Assembly: GCF_004114535.1 (NCBI RefSeq)
Contig: NZ_LBJC01000029.1
Coordinates: 82,749 to 146,748 of the forward strand
Source: Bradyrhizobium nanningense
GTDB taxonomy: Bacteria > Pseudomonadota > Alphaproteobacteria > Rhizobiales > Xanthobacteraceae
Length of the DNA: 64,000 nt
Reading direction: 5' to 3'
In this document: positions 24,483-33,935 of the stretch, piece after piece
Layout of the letters: every line of letters starts with the position of its first letter
How positions within the stretch are numbered: the first letter of the stretch is position 1
Made by a program: the position numbers and the translations under genes
Notes under the pieces: model-generated
What the model saw: the letters and a program-made list of their open reading frames with translations, nothing else
Told to the model about the DNA's origin: nothing
Database searches by the model: none

Positions 24483-26072
24483 ATGCCCCATCAGTTCAGC
24501 CTCAACCAAACCGTCCGCAAACCCGCCGTCACGTCCAAGGGTGGCATCGTCGCCTCGCAATCGCGGCGGGCGGCCGAAGTCGGGGCACAGGTGCTGGCGG
24601 CGGGCGGCGACTGCGTGGATGCGATCGTGGCGACGACCATGGCGCTGAACGTGCTGGAGCCCTGGAACAGCGGCATCGGTGGCGGCGGTGCGATGGTGCT
24701 CTACCGTGCCAAGGAAAATCGCTACGAGGTGATCGATTACGGCATGCGCGCGCCGCAGAGCCTGCGCGTCGCCGACTATCCGCTCAGCGGCGAGGGCGCC
24801 GCTTCCGATCTCTTTCCGTGGCCGCGGGTGAAGGACGATCGCAACGTCCACGGCCCCGGTTCGATCGCCGTGCCCGGGGTCGTCGCGGGGATGGAAGAGG
24901 CGCATCGCCGCTACGCTAAAATGCCGTGGAAGGATCTGGTCGCGCCGGCAGCCAAGCTCGCCGGCGAAGGCCTGCTGGTCGATTGGTGGACCACGGTGAC
25001 GATCTCCGGCTCGGCCGCCGATCTCAGGCGCTATCCCGCCAGCGCGGCGGCGTTCCTGAAGGACGGGCTGCCACCGAGCGCGCCATGGGGCATCAAGGCC
25101 GAGACCCGGCTGCCGCAGGACACGCTGAAGGCGACGCTGTCGCATCTTGCCGACGCTGGGCCGCGCGATTTCTACCAGGGTGACCTCGCCAGGAGCATCG
25201 CCTCCGACATCAAGGCCGATGGCGGTTCGCTGTCGGTCGAGGACCTCGCCGCATTCCGCGCGCATTTGCGCGAGCCGCTGGCGATCCCGTATCGCGACGG
25301 CAAGGTCTATGCGACGCCCGAGCTCACGGCCGGGCCGACCATGGCGCACGCGCTGCGCCTGTTGCAGCAGAGCCTGAAGCCGGGACGCGCGCCGGACGCG
25401 ACCGCCTATGTCGAATACGCACTCGCTCTGCAGGCGGCCTTCCGCGAGCGGCTCAAGGACATGGGCGATGCCGACGGCAAACGCTCGCTCGGTGCCGAAT
25501 ATCTGGCGCCGGCCTGCACGACGCATTTCTCCGTGGTCGACCGGCACGGCAACATCGCCGCGGTGACGCAGACGCTGCTCTCGTCCTTTGGCTCGAGATA
25601 TGTGACGCCGCACAGCGGCATCGCCATGAACAACGGCATCATGTGGTTCGACCCGACGCCCGGCACGACCAACTCGCTGGCTCCCGGCAAGCGCTGCCTT
25701 TGCAACTACACGCCGGTCATCGCCGAGACCAAGGACGGCAAGCGCCTCGCCGTTGGCGCCTCCGGCGGCCGCCGCATTCTGCCGTCGGTGATGCAGCTCG
25801 TGTCCTTCGCGATGGATTTCGGCATGGATCTCGATGCCGCCATCCATCAGCCGCGCATCGACGCCAGCGAAGGCGCGGTGGTGATCGGCGATGCTCGTTT
25901 GCCGGAGGATGTGCGCAAGACGCTGGGCTCGCGCTTCGACTATGAAGAGACCCGCGTGCAGGCCTTGCCGCAAAAGTTCGCCTGCCCGAGCGTGGTGATG
26001 CGCGCGGGCGACACGAATTTTGGCGCGGTCGAGATCTTTCAGCCCTGGGCCGACGCGGTGGCGGAAGCCTGA
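24483..26072 (+). CDS. Gamma-glutamyltransferase family protein
   Basis: 529 residues. The Ntn-hydrolase nucleophile is the threonine of CTTHFSVVDRHGN near residue 345, followed by AAVTQTLLSSFGSRYV and, later, GASGGRRILPSVMQ, the standard GGT pattern. The N-terminus lacks a signal peptide, unlike the periplasmic GGT of enteric bacteria, so it is probably cytoplasmic and acts in glutathione or gamma-glutamyl amine turnover; the nearby amine genes fit the latter. Maturation by self-cleavage just before that Thr is expected. The ribosome site is weak. Confidence 0.92.
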   Translation: MPHQFSLNQTVRKPAVTSKGGIVASQSRRAAEVGAQVLAAGGDCVDAIVATTMALNVLEPWNSGIGGGGAMVLYRAKENRYEVIDYGMRAPQSLRVADYPLSGEGAASDLFPWPRVKDDRNVHGPGSIAVPGVVAGMEEAHRRYAKMPWKDLVAPAAKLAGEGLLVDWWTTVTISGSAADLRRYPASAAAFLKDGLPPSAPWGIKAETRLPQDTLKATLSHLADAGPRDFYQGDLARSIASDIKADGGSLSVEDLAAFRAHLREPLAIPYRDGKVYATPELTAGPTMAHALRLLQQSLKPGRAPDATAYVEYALALQAAFRERLKDMGDADGKRSLGAEYLAPACTTHFSVVDRHGNIAAVTQTLLSSFGSRYVTPHSGIAMNNGIMWFDPTPGTTNSLAPGKRCLCNYTPVIAETKDGKRLAVGASGGRRILPSVMQLVSFAMDFGMDLDAAIHQPRIDASEGAVVIGDARLPEDVRKTLGSRFDYEETRVQALPQKFACPSVVMRAGDTNFGAVEIFQPWADAVAEA

Positions 26073-26231
26073 GGGCTAGGGATCGCTGCGCGATTCTGCC
26101 CGCGTTCGTTGAGCGCTCGCGCGATTACGCATCCAGGCGAGCATCACGACTCCTCCACATTCGCAGGGAACTTAGCTGCGCACAGTTCGTTCGTTAAACG
26201 GACAAATGCGCTCACCCCAGTGGAGGAATTG

Positions 26232-26456
26232 ATGAAGAAACTTGCGCTCGCCGCGTCGCTGATCATCGCGGCCGGCTTTACGTTGACAGGCCCAGCTCTG
26301 GCCAAGGGCGGCCATGGCGGCGGCCATGGTTTTGGTTATGGTCATTCGATGGGTTATCATCACCTTGGCACGCCGCCGGGATGGTCGCGCGGACGCAAGG
26401 TCGGCTGGCGCGGTCACGGCTGCCCGCCCGGCCTGTGGAAGCAGGGCCGCTGCTGA
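26232..26456 (+). CDS. Small secreted Gly/His-rich protein
   Basis: 74 residues. A clear Sec signal (KKLALAASLIIAAGFTLTGPALA) is followed by a mature part of about 50 residues rich in Gly and His (GGHGGGHGFGYGHSMGYHH) and a C-terminal WRGHGCPPGLWKQGRC. The two cysteines and His cluster could bind metal or form a disulfide. TGGAGGAATTG precedes the ATG. The CPPGLxK ending recalls small secreted proteins frequent in rhizobia with unknown function. No partner genes nearby. Confidence 0.75.
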   Translation: MKKLALAASLIIAAGFTLTGPALAKGGHGGGHGFGYGHSMGYHHLGTPPGWSRGRKVGWRGHGCPPGLWKQGRC

Positions 26457-26512
26457 CATCCTATATCCGCCAATGATGCAAGGCGCTGCTCATCACCGGG
26501 GCGGCGCCTTCT

Positions 26513-27796
26513 TCAAATGCCGAGCCGGTCCCGCACCCGGCCCGCGATGACGGCGCTCGTCACACCCACCGGCCAGAACGCGTGCATCGGGATCGGCTTG
26601 ATGCCGGTGATGGGCATGTCGATCTCCGCCCTGGCGCCGCCGATCAGCCGTCGCGCGAGTTGAGCGCCCATCGCGGTCGCGAGCGCAACGCCGCGGCCAT
26701 TGCAGCCAAGCGAGATCAGCACGCCCTCGGCAGGCTCATGCACATGCGGGTAGTGATCCGCGGTGATGGCGAGCCGGCTGTTCCAGCCGTGAGTCCAGGA
26801 AACGCCTTTCAGCTGCGGCCATAGCCGCTCGGCATAGCGAATGAGATAAGCGACGTCGTACGGCGACTTGATCCAGCGCATCGGCCCGCGGCCGCCCATC
26901 AGGAGACAATTGTGCTGGTCGATACGATAATAGACGGTGATGTGACCGCTCTCGTAGAGCACCGGACGCGTCGGCATGATCGAGCCGGCAACCGCGTCGG
27001 AGAGCGGCGCGGTCGCGGCGATCGAGGAGAACACCGGCACGATGGTGCGGCGGAGCGCCGGCCAGAGATCGTCGGAGAAACCGTTGGTGGCGAGCAGGAC
27101 CTTGTCGGCATGCACCACCGCCCGCGGCGTCTCGATGCGCCAGCGGTTGCCGTCGCGACGGAGCGACAGCGCCGGCGTCTCGCCATGCACCTTCGCGCCC
27201 GCCGAGATCGCGGCCCGCGCGAGGCCGCGGGCGTAGCTGAGCGGATGCAGATCGCCGCCGCGCGCATCAAGCATGGCGCCGACGTAGCGGTCGGTGCCGG
27301 TCATCTCGCGAAGCTGCTCGCGGTTGAGATAGGTCACCGGCATGCCGCGGCGGATGCATTGCCGCGCGGTCGCCTCGATCGCGGCGGCGCTGGCCTCATG
27401 ATAGGCCGCGCGCAGCGTGCCGTTCTGCCGTGCCTCGCACGGGATCTGGTAGCGGCGGATCAGATCATGGGTGAAGTTGGTCGTGCCGTAGGCGAACTCG
27501 ATCATGCGGCGGCCGAGCTCGGCGCCGAAATCGGCCTCGATCTGATCAGGATCGTGCTTCAGGCCCGGATTGGTGTGGCCGCCATTGTTGCCGGACGCGC
27601 CCCAACCCGGCTCCTGCGCCTCCAAAACCAGAGCCTCGACGCCCTGCTCCGCCAGATGCAGCGCGGTGGAGAGGCCGGTGTAGCCTCCGCCGACGATGGC
27701 GACGGAGACATTCTTGTCGACGTCGAGCGGCGGCGTGGCGACCGGCGCGACGGCGGTGTCGGCGTAGAGCGAGGGCGGCAGAGGCAGGCGCGTCAT
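26513..27796 (-). CDS. FAD-dependent amine/amino-acid oxidoreductase (PuuB/DadA type)
   Basis: 427 residues. A dinucleotide-binding motif VAIVGGGYTGLSTALHLAEQG lies near residue 30, then GASGNNGGHTNPG, a signature of gamma-glutamylputrescine oxidase-like and other DAO-family enzymes. The C-terminal GCNGRGVALATAMG completes the FAD-binding site. It oxidises an amine or amino acid to an aldehyde or imine. It follows the ABC importer ATPase by 12 bp, so it is the last gene of the importer operon, which probably brings in its substrate. Confidence 0.9.
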   Translation of the reverse strand: MTRLPLPPSLYADTAVAPVATPPLDVDKNVSVAIVGGGYTGLSTALHLAEQGVEALVLEAQEPGWGASGNNGGHTNPGLKHDPDQIEADFGAELGRRMIEFAYGTTNFTHDLIRRYQIPCEARQNGTLRAAYHEASAAAIEATARQCIRRGMPVTYLNREQLREMTGTDRYVGAMLDARGGDLHPLSYARGLARAAISAGAKVHGETPALSLRRDGNRWRIETPRAVVHADKVLLATNGFSDDLWPALRRTIVPVFSSIAATAPLSDAVAGSIMPTRPVLYESGHITVYYRIDQHNCLLMGGRGPMRWIKSPYDVAYLIRYAERLWPQLKGVSWTHGWNSRLAITADHYPHVHEPAEGVLISLGCNGRGVALATAMGAQLARRLIGGARAEIDMPITGIKPIPMHAFWPVGVTSAVIAGRVRDRLGI

Positions 27797-27808
27797 GGCG
27801 AAGACCGG

Positions 27809-28540
27809 TCAGAGCGGATGCAATACGCGCCGCAAAAAGTCCTGCGTGCGCGGGTGCTGCGGTTGGTTGAGCAGCGCCTTGGCGGGCCCCTGCTCGACAA
27901 TGACGCCGCCGTCGATGAACAGCACGCGGTCGGCGACGTCGCGGGCAAAGCCCATCTCGTGGGTGACGACGACCATGGTCATGCCGTCGTCGGCGAGCTT
28001 GCGCATCACGCCGAGCACGTCACCGACGAGCTCGGGGTCGAGCGCCGAGGTCGGCTCGTCGAACAGGATCGCCTTGGGCTGCATCGCCAGCGCCCGCGCG
28101 ATCGCGACGCGCTGCTGCTGGCCGCCGGAGAGCTGCGGCGGGTGCGCATCGGCCTTCTCGGCGAGGCCGACCTGGGCGAGTAGCGCGCGGCCACGCTCGA
28201 ACGCCTGGGCACGCGGCTCCGTCTTCACGTAGAGCGGTCCTTCGATCACGTTCTCCAGCGCCGTGCGATGCGGGAACAGGTTGAAGCGCTGGAACACCAT
28301 CGAGACCTGGGTGCGGATGTTCACGATCGACGGCGCGTCGCGGTCGACCTTGAGGCCCTCGACGCTGATCTCGCCGCGATCGTAGCTTTCCAGCCCGTTG
28401 ATGCAGCGCAGGATGGTGGACTTGCCGGAGCCGGAGGGACCGACGATGCAGACCACCTCGCCCTTCTCGACGGTCGCCGAGATGCCCTTGAGCACCTCGA
28501 CCTTGCCAAAGCTCTTGTGGACGTCGTTCAGCTCGATCAT
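27809..28540 (-). CDS. Amino acid ABC transporter ATP-binding protein
   Basis: 243 residues of the polar amino acid uptake (PAAT) class. Walker A GPSGSGKST (near 35), Q-loop VFQRFNLFPH, signature LSGGQQQRVAIARAL, Walker B ILFDEPTSALDPE and switch His in VVTHEMGFA are all intact. The start overlaps the permease stop as ATGA. It energises import by the adjacent permease and binding protein. Confidence 0.95.
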   Translation of the reverse strand: MIELNDVHKSFGKVEVLKGISATVEKGEVVCIVGPSGSGKSTILRCINGLESYDRGEISVEGLKVDRDAPSIVNIRTQVSMVFQRFNLFPHRTALENVIEGPLYVKTEPRAQAFERGRALLAQVGLAEKADAHPPQLSGGQQQRVAIARALAMQPKAILFDEPTSALDPELVGDVLGVMRKLADDGMTMVVVTHEMGFARDVADRVLFIDGGVIVEQGPAKALLNQPQHPRTQDFLRRVLHPL

Positions 28541-29190
28541 CGCTTCCCGGCCCGCTTCTCGAAGTGACGGACCAGCAGGATCAGCGGAATGCTCATGGTG
28601 AGATACATCAGCGCCACCAGCGTGAACACGCTGCTGTTCTTGAAGGTCGAGGACGCAATCAGCTTGCCCTGCAGCGCAAGTTCGGCCACCGTGATGGTCG
28701 AGGCCTGCGAAGAGTCCTTCAGCATCATGATCATGACGTTGCCGTAGGGCGGCAGCACGATGCGCACCGCCTGGGGCAGCACCACGCGGCGCATGGTGAG
28801 CCACCAGCCCATGCCGATCGACTGCGCCGCCTCGACTTGACCCTTGTCGATCGCCTCGATGCCGGCGCGGAAGTTTTCCGCCTGGTAGGCTGAATAGGCG
28901 ATGCCGAGCCCGAGGATGGCGGCCTGCAGCGCGCTGAGCGTAACACCGAGATCGGGCATCACGAAGTAGAGATAAAACAACAGCACGATAATCGGGATGC
29001 CGCGGATCACGTTGATCAGGCTGGCGCTGAGCATCGACAGCGCCTTGATGCCGGAGACCCGCATCATCGCCCAGACGAGGCCGAGCACCGTCGAGAGCAG
29101 CAGCGAGCCGATGGTGACGACGATCGTCAGCGCGACGCCGTTCATCAGGATCGGGAAAAACTCGGCGGCGTCGTGCCAGAAGCCTTTCAT
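28537..29190 (-). CDS. Amino acid ABC transporter permease
   Basis: 217 residues with five membrane segments. The EAA-type loop reads QSIGMGWWLTMRRVVLPQAVRIVLPP (near 130-155), the contact with the ATPase, and the N-terminal VALTIVVTIGSLLLSTVLGL is typical of His/Glu/Gln permeases. A single permease suggests it acts as a homodimer. It begins 31 bp after the binding-protein gene. Confidence 0.95.
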   Translation of the reverse strand: MKGFWHDAAEFFPILMNGVALTIVVTIGSLLLSTVLGLVWAMMRVSGIKALSMLSASLINVIRGIPIIVLLFYLYFVMPDLGVTLSALQAAILGLGIAYSAYQAENFRAGIEAIDKGQVEAAQSIGMGWWLTMRRVVLPQAVRIVLPPYGNVMIMMLKDSSQASTITVAELALQGKLIASSTFKNSSVFTLVALMYLTMSIPLILLVRHFEKRAGKR

Positions 29191-29221
29191 CGGCCAGCCT
29201 TCATCGATCCGTCGTTGTCGA

Positions 29222-29980
29222 TCAGCCCTGGGCCTTCAGGCCCCACTTATTCAGAATTTTGTCGATGGTGCCGTTGGACTTCAGCTTCGCCAGCGAGGCG
29301 TTGATCTTGCCGAGCAGCGCGGTCTCGCCCTTGCGTACGCCGATGCCGACCGAGCCGATGGTGACGGGCTTGTAGCCCTCGACGAGGCGCACCTCCGGGA
29401 AGCCGCCCTGCTTCAGATTGTAGGCGAGGATCGGATAATCGGCGTAGCCGGCCTTGAGGCGACCGGTGTTCACGTCGCGCAGGATGTCCGGAATAGTGTC
29501 GTAGGCTTTCACGTCGGCAAACAGGCCGGTCTTCTTCAGTGCGTCGACGAAGGCGGTGCCGACTTGCGCGCCGACCGTCTCGCCCTTCAGATCCTCCTGG
29601 GTGGCATAGGCCTTGGTATCACTCTTCGGCACGACGAGGCCTTCGCCATAGCTGTAGATCGGATCGGAGAAGTCGACGACCTCCTTGCGCGGCGGCGTGA
29701 TGAACATCGCGGCGGCTATGATGTCGATCTTGCTCGAGGTCAGCGACGGGATCAGGGCCGAGAACTGCATCGGCTCGATCTGCACGTTGAAGCCGGCATC
29801 CTTGCCGACCTCGGTGATGAGGTCGACCATGATGCCCTGGATGCTGTTGGTCTTGGTGTCGAGGAAGGTGAAGGGAATGCCCGTCGGGGTCGAGCCGACC
29901 TTGAGCACCTGTTGCGCCGAGGCCGGCATGAGTACTGCAATCGCGAGTGCCGCCATCGCGGCCTGAACAATACGCTTCAT
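29222..29980 (-). CDS. ABC transporter periplasmic amino-acid/amine binding protein
   Basis: 252 residues with a signal peptide (AAMAALAIAVLMPASAQQ). The SBP_bac_3 pattern is seen: VGSTPTGIPFTFLDTKTN near 27, GIMVDLITEVGKDAGF, and a second-lobe GETVGAQVGTAF (near 130). It delivers the ligand to the permease. First gene of a four-gene operon that ends with the FAD oxidoreductase. Divergent from the XRE-cupin regulator. Confidence 0.95.
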   Translation of the reverse strand: MKRIVQAAMAALAIAVLMPASAQQVLKVGSTPTGIPFTFLDTKTNSIQGIMVDLITEVGKDAGFNVQIEPMQFSALIPSLTSSKIDIIAAAMFITPPRKEVVDFSDPIYSYGEGLVVPKSDTKAYATQEDLKGETVGAQVGTAFVDALKKTGLFADVKAYDTIPDILRDVNTGRLKAGYADYPILAYNLKQGGFPEVRLVEGYKPVTIGSVGIGVRKGETALLGKINASLAKLKSNGTIDKILNKWGLKAQG

Positions 29981-30142
29981 CGCATCCCCCTTTTGGGTCT
30001 GGCCGATGGCGGCGCTCGCGCATGTCGTGATCAGACGTTGCGGGCCACGCCGTTTCGGCCTATTTTCACCAATATGAAAATTTGGTCACACTTTCGCGGA
30101 CGATGCAAGCGGTTTTCATGCACATGAAGGAAGCGGTTTGAC

Positions 30143-30802
30143 GTGAGCGGTGGCAAAAGAATGCGCAAACCGGCCGTTGCAAAGCCGGCGAAGCGGGTGA
30201 AGCCCAAAGCCGTCACCAAACCGGCGGAACCTGCGATGGACGTCGCGGTCGGCCGCCGCATCCGGGATCTCCGGCGTATCAGGCAATTCTCGCTGGAAAC
30301 GGTCGCGGCGCGCACCGATCTATCGATCGGCTTCCTCAGCCAGATCGAGCGCGGCCTGTCCTCGCCCTCGCTGCGCGTGCTGGCCACGCTCGCCGACGTG
30401 CTCGGCGTCGGCATCGCCGCACTGTTCGGCGCAAGTCCGAGTGCCGACGGCACCTCCGACCAGGTGGTGACGCGCGGGCTGCAACGCCCCGAACTGAAGC
30501 TGTGGCGCACCGGCGTGTCCAAGCAGCTGCTGAGCCCGGCGAGCGCCGACAACAAGCTCAACCTCTTCCTCGTGCATCTGGAGCCCGGCGGCTCCACCGG
30601 CGACGAGCTCTACACCCATGACGGCGAAGAGGCCGGCCTCGTGCTCGACGGCGAGATGATGCTGACGGTGGACAGCGAGACCTGGTCGCTGAAGACGGGT
30701 GACAGTTTTCGTTTCGCGAGCCGAAGGCCGCACCGGTTTTCCAATCCGGCGCAGGATGCGAAGGCCGTGGTGCTGTGGGTGAATTGCGTGACGGGGGCGT
30801 AA
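30143..30802 (+). CDS. XRE family regulator with C-terminal cupin (PuuR-like)
   Basis: 219 residues from a GTG; an ATG at 30161 is an alternative. A lysine/proline-rich N-terminal tail precedes an XRE helix-turn-helix (RIRDLRRIRQFSLETVAARTD then IGFLSQIERG, about 35-85) and a cupin domain (HDGEEAGLVLDGEMMLTV and GDSFRFASRRPHRF, about 150-215). Such proteins sense amines or amino acids through the cupin and repress adjacent uptake genes. Its divergent placement 162 bp from the importer operon points to that operon as its target. Confidence 0.92.
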   Translation: MSGGKRMRKPAVAKPAKRVKPKAVTKPAEPAMDVAVGRRIRDLRRIRQFSLETVAARTDLSIGFLSQIERGLSSPSLRVLATLADVLGVGIAALFGASPSADGTSDQVVTRGLQRPELKLWRTGVSKQLLSPASADNKLNLFLVHLEPGGSTGDELYTHDGEEAGLVLDGEMMLTVDSETWSLKTGDSFRFASRRPHRFSNPAQDAKAVVLWVNCVTGA

Positions 30803-30831
30803 GCTTCCGCTCCGCGGACTCCCTCTCAACC

Positions 30832-30989
30832 CGTCATCCCCGCGCAATGGCGAAGCCATTGTCGCTGGAGGCGCGAGTAGCGCGATGCAATAGCATCGCG
30901 CCGGGAGCCTCGAAGGATGCACGGCCCCGATGCGGCCGGGCCGTCGCCCTTCGAGGGCCGCTGAAGAAGCGGCCACCTCAGGGTGACGG
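30832..30989 (+). repeat. Compound intergenic inverted repeat
   Basis: Outer arms CCGTCATCCC and AGGGTGACGG, with inner hairpins GATGCAATAGCATCGC, AGCCTCGAAGGATGC and CGCCCTTCGAGGGCCGC. It shares CTCGAAGGATG with the elements at 6415 and 9827. Together with the next repeat it fills the 319-bp interval before dadA, in which I see no gene. Confidence 0.7.
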
Positions 30990-31020
30990 TGATAGATTTG
31001 GACGCACATCACGTCCACAT

Positions 31021-31109
31021 CGTCATTGCGAGGAGCCCTTGCGACGAAGCAATCCAGACTGGTCTCCGCGGAAGGAGGCTGGATTGCGTCGCTACGCTCG
31101 CAATGACGA
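31021..31109 (+). repeat. Intergenic inverted repeat CGTCATTGCGAGGAGC...GCAATGACG
   Basis: Arms CGTCATTGCGAG and CTCGCAATGACG frame GAAGCAATCCAGACTGG and GGCTGGATTGCG, so the whole element folds on itself. A second copy lies at 51807-51889. It abuts the 3' end of dadA and may end its transcript. Confidence 0.75.
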
Positions 31110-31121
31110 GCTGAGAGAGTC

Positions 31122-32387
31122 TTACCCGAACCGGTGCTTGTACCGCTCCACCGTCAACGCACTCACATCGATGTCCGGCTTCTTGCCCGACAGCATGTCG
31201 GCGAGCACGCGGCCCGAGCCGCAGGACATGGTCCAGCCGAGCGTACCGTGGCCGGTGTTGAGATGCAGATTGGCGTAGTGCGTCGGGCCGATCACCGGCG
31301 GGCCGTCCGGCGTCATCGGACGCAGGCCGCTCCAGAATGTCGCTTTAGTGAGATCGCCGCCGCGCGGGAACAGATCGGTGAGCGAGTGATCCAGCGTTGC
31401 GCGGCGCGCATCGTAGAGCTTGTCCGAATAGCCGGAGATTTCCGCGGTGCCGCCGACGCGGATGCGGTTGCCCAATCGCGTGATCGCGACCTTGTAGGTC
31501 TCGTCCATCACGGTCGATTCCGGCGCGCCGGACGTGTCCTTGATCGGCACCGTGATCGAATAGCCCTTCACCGGATAGACCGGCAGCGAGATCCCGAGCG
31601 GAGCCATGAGGCGCGACGACCAACTGCCGAGCGCGAGCACGTAGGCGTCGGCCTGCAACAGGCCGGCGCCGGTCGCAACGCCGCTGACACGCGCGCCGTC
31701 GGTGACGATGCGGTCGATCGAGGTGTTGAACATGAAGCGCACGCCGAGCGCTTGCGCGTGCTTGGCCAGCGCCTGCGTGAACATGTGGCAGTCGCCGGTC
31801 TCGTCCTGCGGCAGGCGAAGCCCGCCGACGAACTTCTCCTTCACACCTGATAGCGCCGGCTCGACCGCGATGCAGCCCTCGCGGCTCAGCACCTCGAAGG
31901 GCACGCCATACTGCTTGAGCACGGCGATGTCTTCGCCCGTGCCGTCGAGCTGCGCCTGGTAGCGGAACAGCTGCAGTGTGCCTTGCGAGCGTTCGTCATA
32001 CTGGATGCCGATGTCGCGGCGCAGATCGCGCAAGGAATCGCGGCTATACTCCGCGATCGGAATCATCCGGCTCTTGTTGACCCCGTAGCGCGCGCTGGTG
32101 CAGTTACGCAGCATCTTGAGCAGCCAGACCCACATGACAGGATCGAGCTTCGGCCGGACCACCAATGGGCCGTGCTTCATCAACAGCCACTTGACCGCCT
32201 TCACCGGCACGCCGGGGCCGGCCCAGGGCGAGGAATAGCCGGGCGAGACTTCGCCGGCATTGGCGAAAGAGGTCTCCAGCGCCGGTTCGGGCTGACGGTC
32301 GACGACCGTCACCTCGTGGCCGGCACGGGCGAGGTAGTAGGCAGAGGTGACGCCGATGACACCGCTGCCGAGGATCAGAACTTTCAC
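31122..32387 (-). CDS. dadA: D-amino acid dehydrogenase
   Basis: 421 residues. The FAD-binding VLILGSGVIGVTSAYYLARAGHEVTVVDR begins at residue 3, followed by ETSFANAGEVSPGYSSPWAGPG, the DadA hallmark, and the C-terminal GHGTLGWTMSCGSGRVLADML. It oxidises D-amino acids (for example D-alanine) to 2-oxo acids and ammonia at the inner membrane with electrons to quinone. It follows the aminotransferase gene by about 70 bp on the same strand and probably shares its regulation. Confidence 0.92.
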   Translation of the reverse strand: MKVLILGSGVIGVTSAYYLARAGHEVTVVDRQPEPALETSFANAGEVSPGYSSPWAGPGVPVKAVKWLLMKHGPLVVRPKLDPVMWVWLLKMLRNCTSARYGVNKSRMIPIAEYSRDSLRDLRRDIGIQYDERSQGTLQLFRYQAQLDGTGEDIAVLKQYGVPFEVLSREGCIAVEPALSGVKEKFVGGLRLPQDETGDCHMFTQALAKHAQALGVRFMFNTSIDRIVTDGARVSGVATGAGLLQADAYVLALGSWSSRLMAPLGISLPVYPVKGYSITVPIKDTSGAPESTVMDETYKVAITRLGNRIRVGGTAEISGYSDKLYDARRATLDHSLTDLFPRGGDLTKATFWSGLRPMTPDGPPVIGPTHYANLHLNTGHGTLGWTMSCGSGRVLADMLSGKKPDIDVSALTVERYKHRFG

Positions 32388-32457
32388 GCTTGGTCAAACT
32401 CCCGCGGCATCACGCTCGCCGCTGCAAGGACACTACTCGCAACGGCGAGAGCAATTA

Positions 32458-33786
32458 TCAGGCCACCTTCTTGATGGCGTCACCGAGGATCGAGACCATC
32501 TGGTCGATATGGCTCTTCTCGACGATGAGCGGAGGCGACATCGCGAAAGAGTCGCCGCTCATGCGCAGGTAAAGGCCGGTGTTGAAGCAGTCGACCATGA
32601 CGTCATAGCCGCGCGCGCCGACGGCGCCGCCACGCGGTGCCAGCTCGACCGCGCCCATCAGGCCGCAATTGCGGATGTCGACGACGTTGGGCAGACCTTT
32701 GAGCGAATGCAGCGCATCGCGCCAATATTCGGCGATCGACGCGCCGCGCGTCAGCAGCCCCTCGTCCTTGTAGATGTCGAGCGTCGCGATGCCGGCGGCG
32801 CAGGCGGTCGGATGCGCCGAATAGGTGTAGCCGTGGAACAGCTCCATCTGGTTCTCGGGACCGACCATCAGCCCGTCGTGCACCTTGCGGCTCGCGAACA
32901 CCGCGCCGCAGGGAATCGTGCCGTTGGTGATGCCCTTGGCCGTCGTCATCAGGTCCGGCGTGACGCCGAAGAAATTGGCGGCGAACGGCGTGCCCAGGCG
33001 GCCGAAGCCGGTGATGACCTCGTCGAAGATCAGCAGGATGCCGTGCTTGTCGCAGATCTCGCGCAGGCGCTGCAGATAGTCCTTCGGCGGCGGCAGCACC
33101 GCGGTCGAGCCCGGCACAGGCTCGACGATGACGGCGGCGATGGTCTCGGCGCCATGCAAGCCAACCAGACGCTCGAGATCGTCGGCGAGCTCGGCGCCAT
33201 GCTCCGGCTGATCCTTGGCGAAGGCGTTGCGGGTGAGATCGTGGGTGTGGCGGATGTGGTCGACGCCGGGCAGCAGCGTCGTGAAGGCGCGCCGGTTGGC
33301 GACCATGCCGCCGACCGAGGTGCCGCCGAAGCCGACGCCGTGATAGCCGCGCTCGCGGCCGATCAGCCGGGTGCGGCTCGCCTGTCCGGTGGCGCGGTGA
33401 TAGGCGAGCGCGATCTTCAGCGCGGTGTCGACCGACTCGGAGCCGGAATTGGTGAAGAAGACGCGGTCGAGACCCTTCGGCGCGATCTCGGCGAGCCGCT
33501 CGGCGAAGTCGAACGCCAGCGGATGACCCATCTGGAACGACGGCGCGAAGTCCAGCGTCATCAGCTGGCGCTCGACCGCAGCCGCAATCTGCTTGCGGCC
33601 GTGACCGGCATTGACGCACCAGAGGCCGGCGGAGCCGTCGATCACCTTGCGGCCGTCGACGGTGGTGTAGTGCATGCCCTCGGCCGAGGAGAACAGGCGC
33701 GGCGCCTTCTTGAACTGCCGGTTGGCCGTGAACGGCATCCAGAACGAGTCGGTCTTGATAGTGTTCGGAATCTGATGAAGGGTCAC
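32458..33786 (-). CDS. Class III omega-aminotransferase (beta-alanine/pyruvate type)
   Basis: 442 residues from a GTG with AAAGGAG upstream. The class III aminotransferase pattern is complete: FTNSGSESVDTALKIA (cofactor phosphate site, near 115), LLIFDEVITGFGRLG with the pyridine-binding Asp (near 260), and the PLP lysine in TTAKGITNGTIP (near 288). The FWMPFTANRQF opening is typical of beta-alanine:pyruvate transaminases. It transfers an omega-amino group to pyruvate. Divergent from an XRE-cupin regulator, with dadA downstream. Confidence 0.92.
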   Translation of the reverse strand: MTLHQIPNTIKTDSFWMPFTANRQFKKAPRLFSSAEGMHYTTVDGRKVIDGSAGLWCVNAGHGRKQIAAAVERQLMTLDFAPSFQMGHPLAFDFAERLAEIAPKGLDRVFFTNSGSESVDTALKIALAYHRATGQASRTRLIGRERGYHGVGFGGTSVGGMVANRRAFTTLLPGVDHIRHTHDLTRNAFAKDQPEHGAELADDLERLVGLHGAETIAAVIVEPVPGSTAVLPPPKDYLQRLREICDKHGILLIFDEVITGFGRLGTPFAANFFGVTPDLMTTAKGITNGTIPCGAVFASRKVHDGLMVGPENQMELFHGYTYSAHPTACAAGIATLDIYKDEGLLTRGASIAEYWRDALHSLKGLPNVVDIRNCGLMGAVELAPRGGAVGARGYDVMVDCFNTGLYLRMSGDSFAMSPPLIVEKSHIDQMVSILGDAIKKVA

Positions 33787-33935
33787 GGCCGCGCTCCTTT
33801 GCTGACCCCATAGCAGAGGCACGGCTTGGAATGCGCAACAAGTCCTTTTCTGCTCGGCCGCAACCCATTGATTTGACTGGGGCTGTCGGTCCATATTTGC
33901 GCGATCCGCAACACCTGCAACAGGGGACCTGGGCT

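Noticed and set aside
32347..33813. A 488-codon open frame antisense to the aminotransferase
   Set aside because: Overlaps a gene with complete class III aminotransferase motifs; composition is typical of shadow frames.
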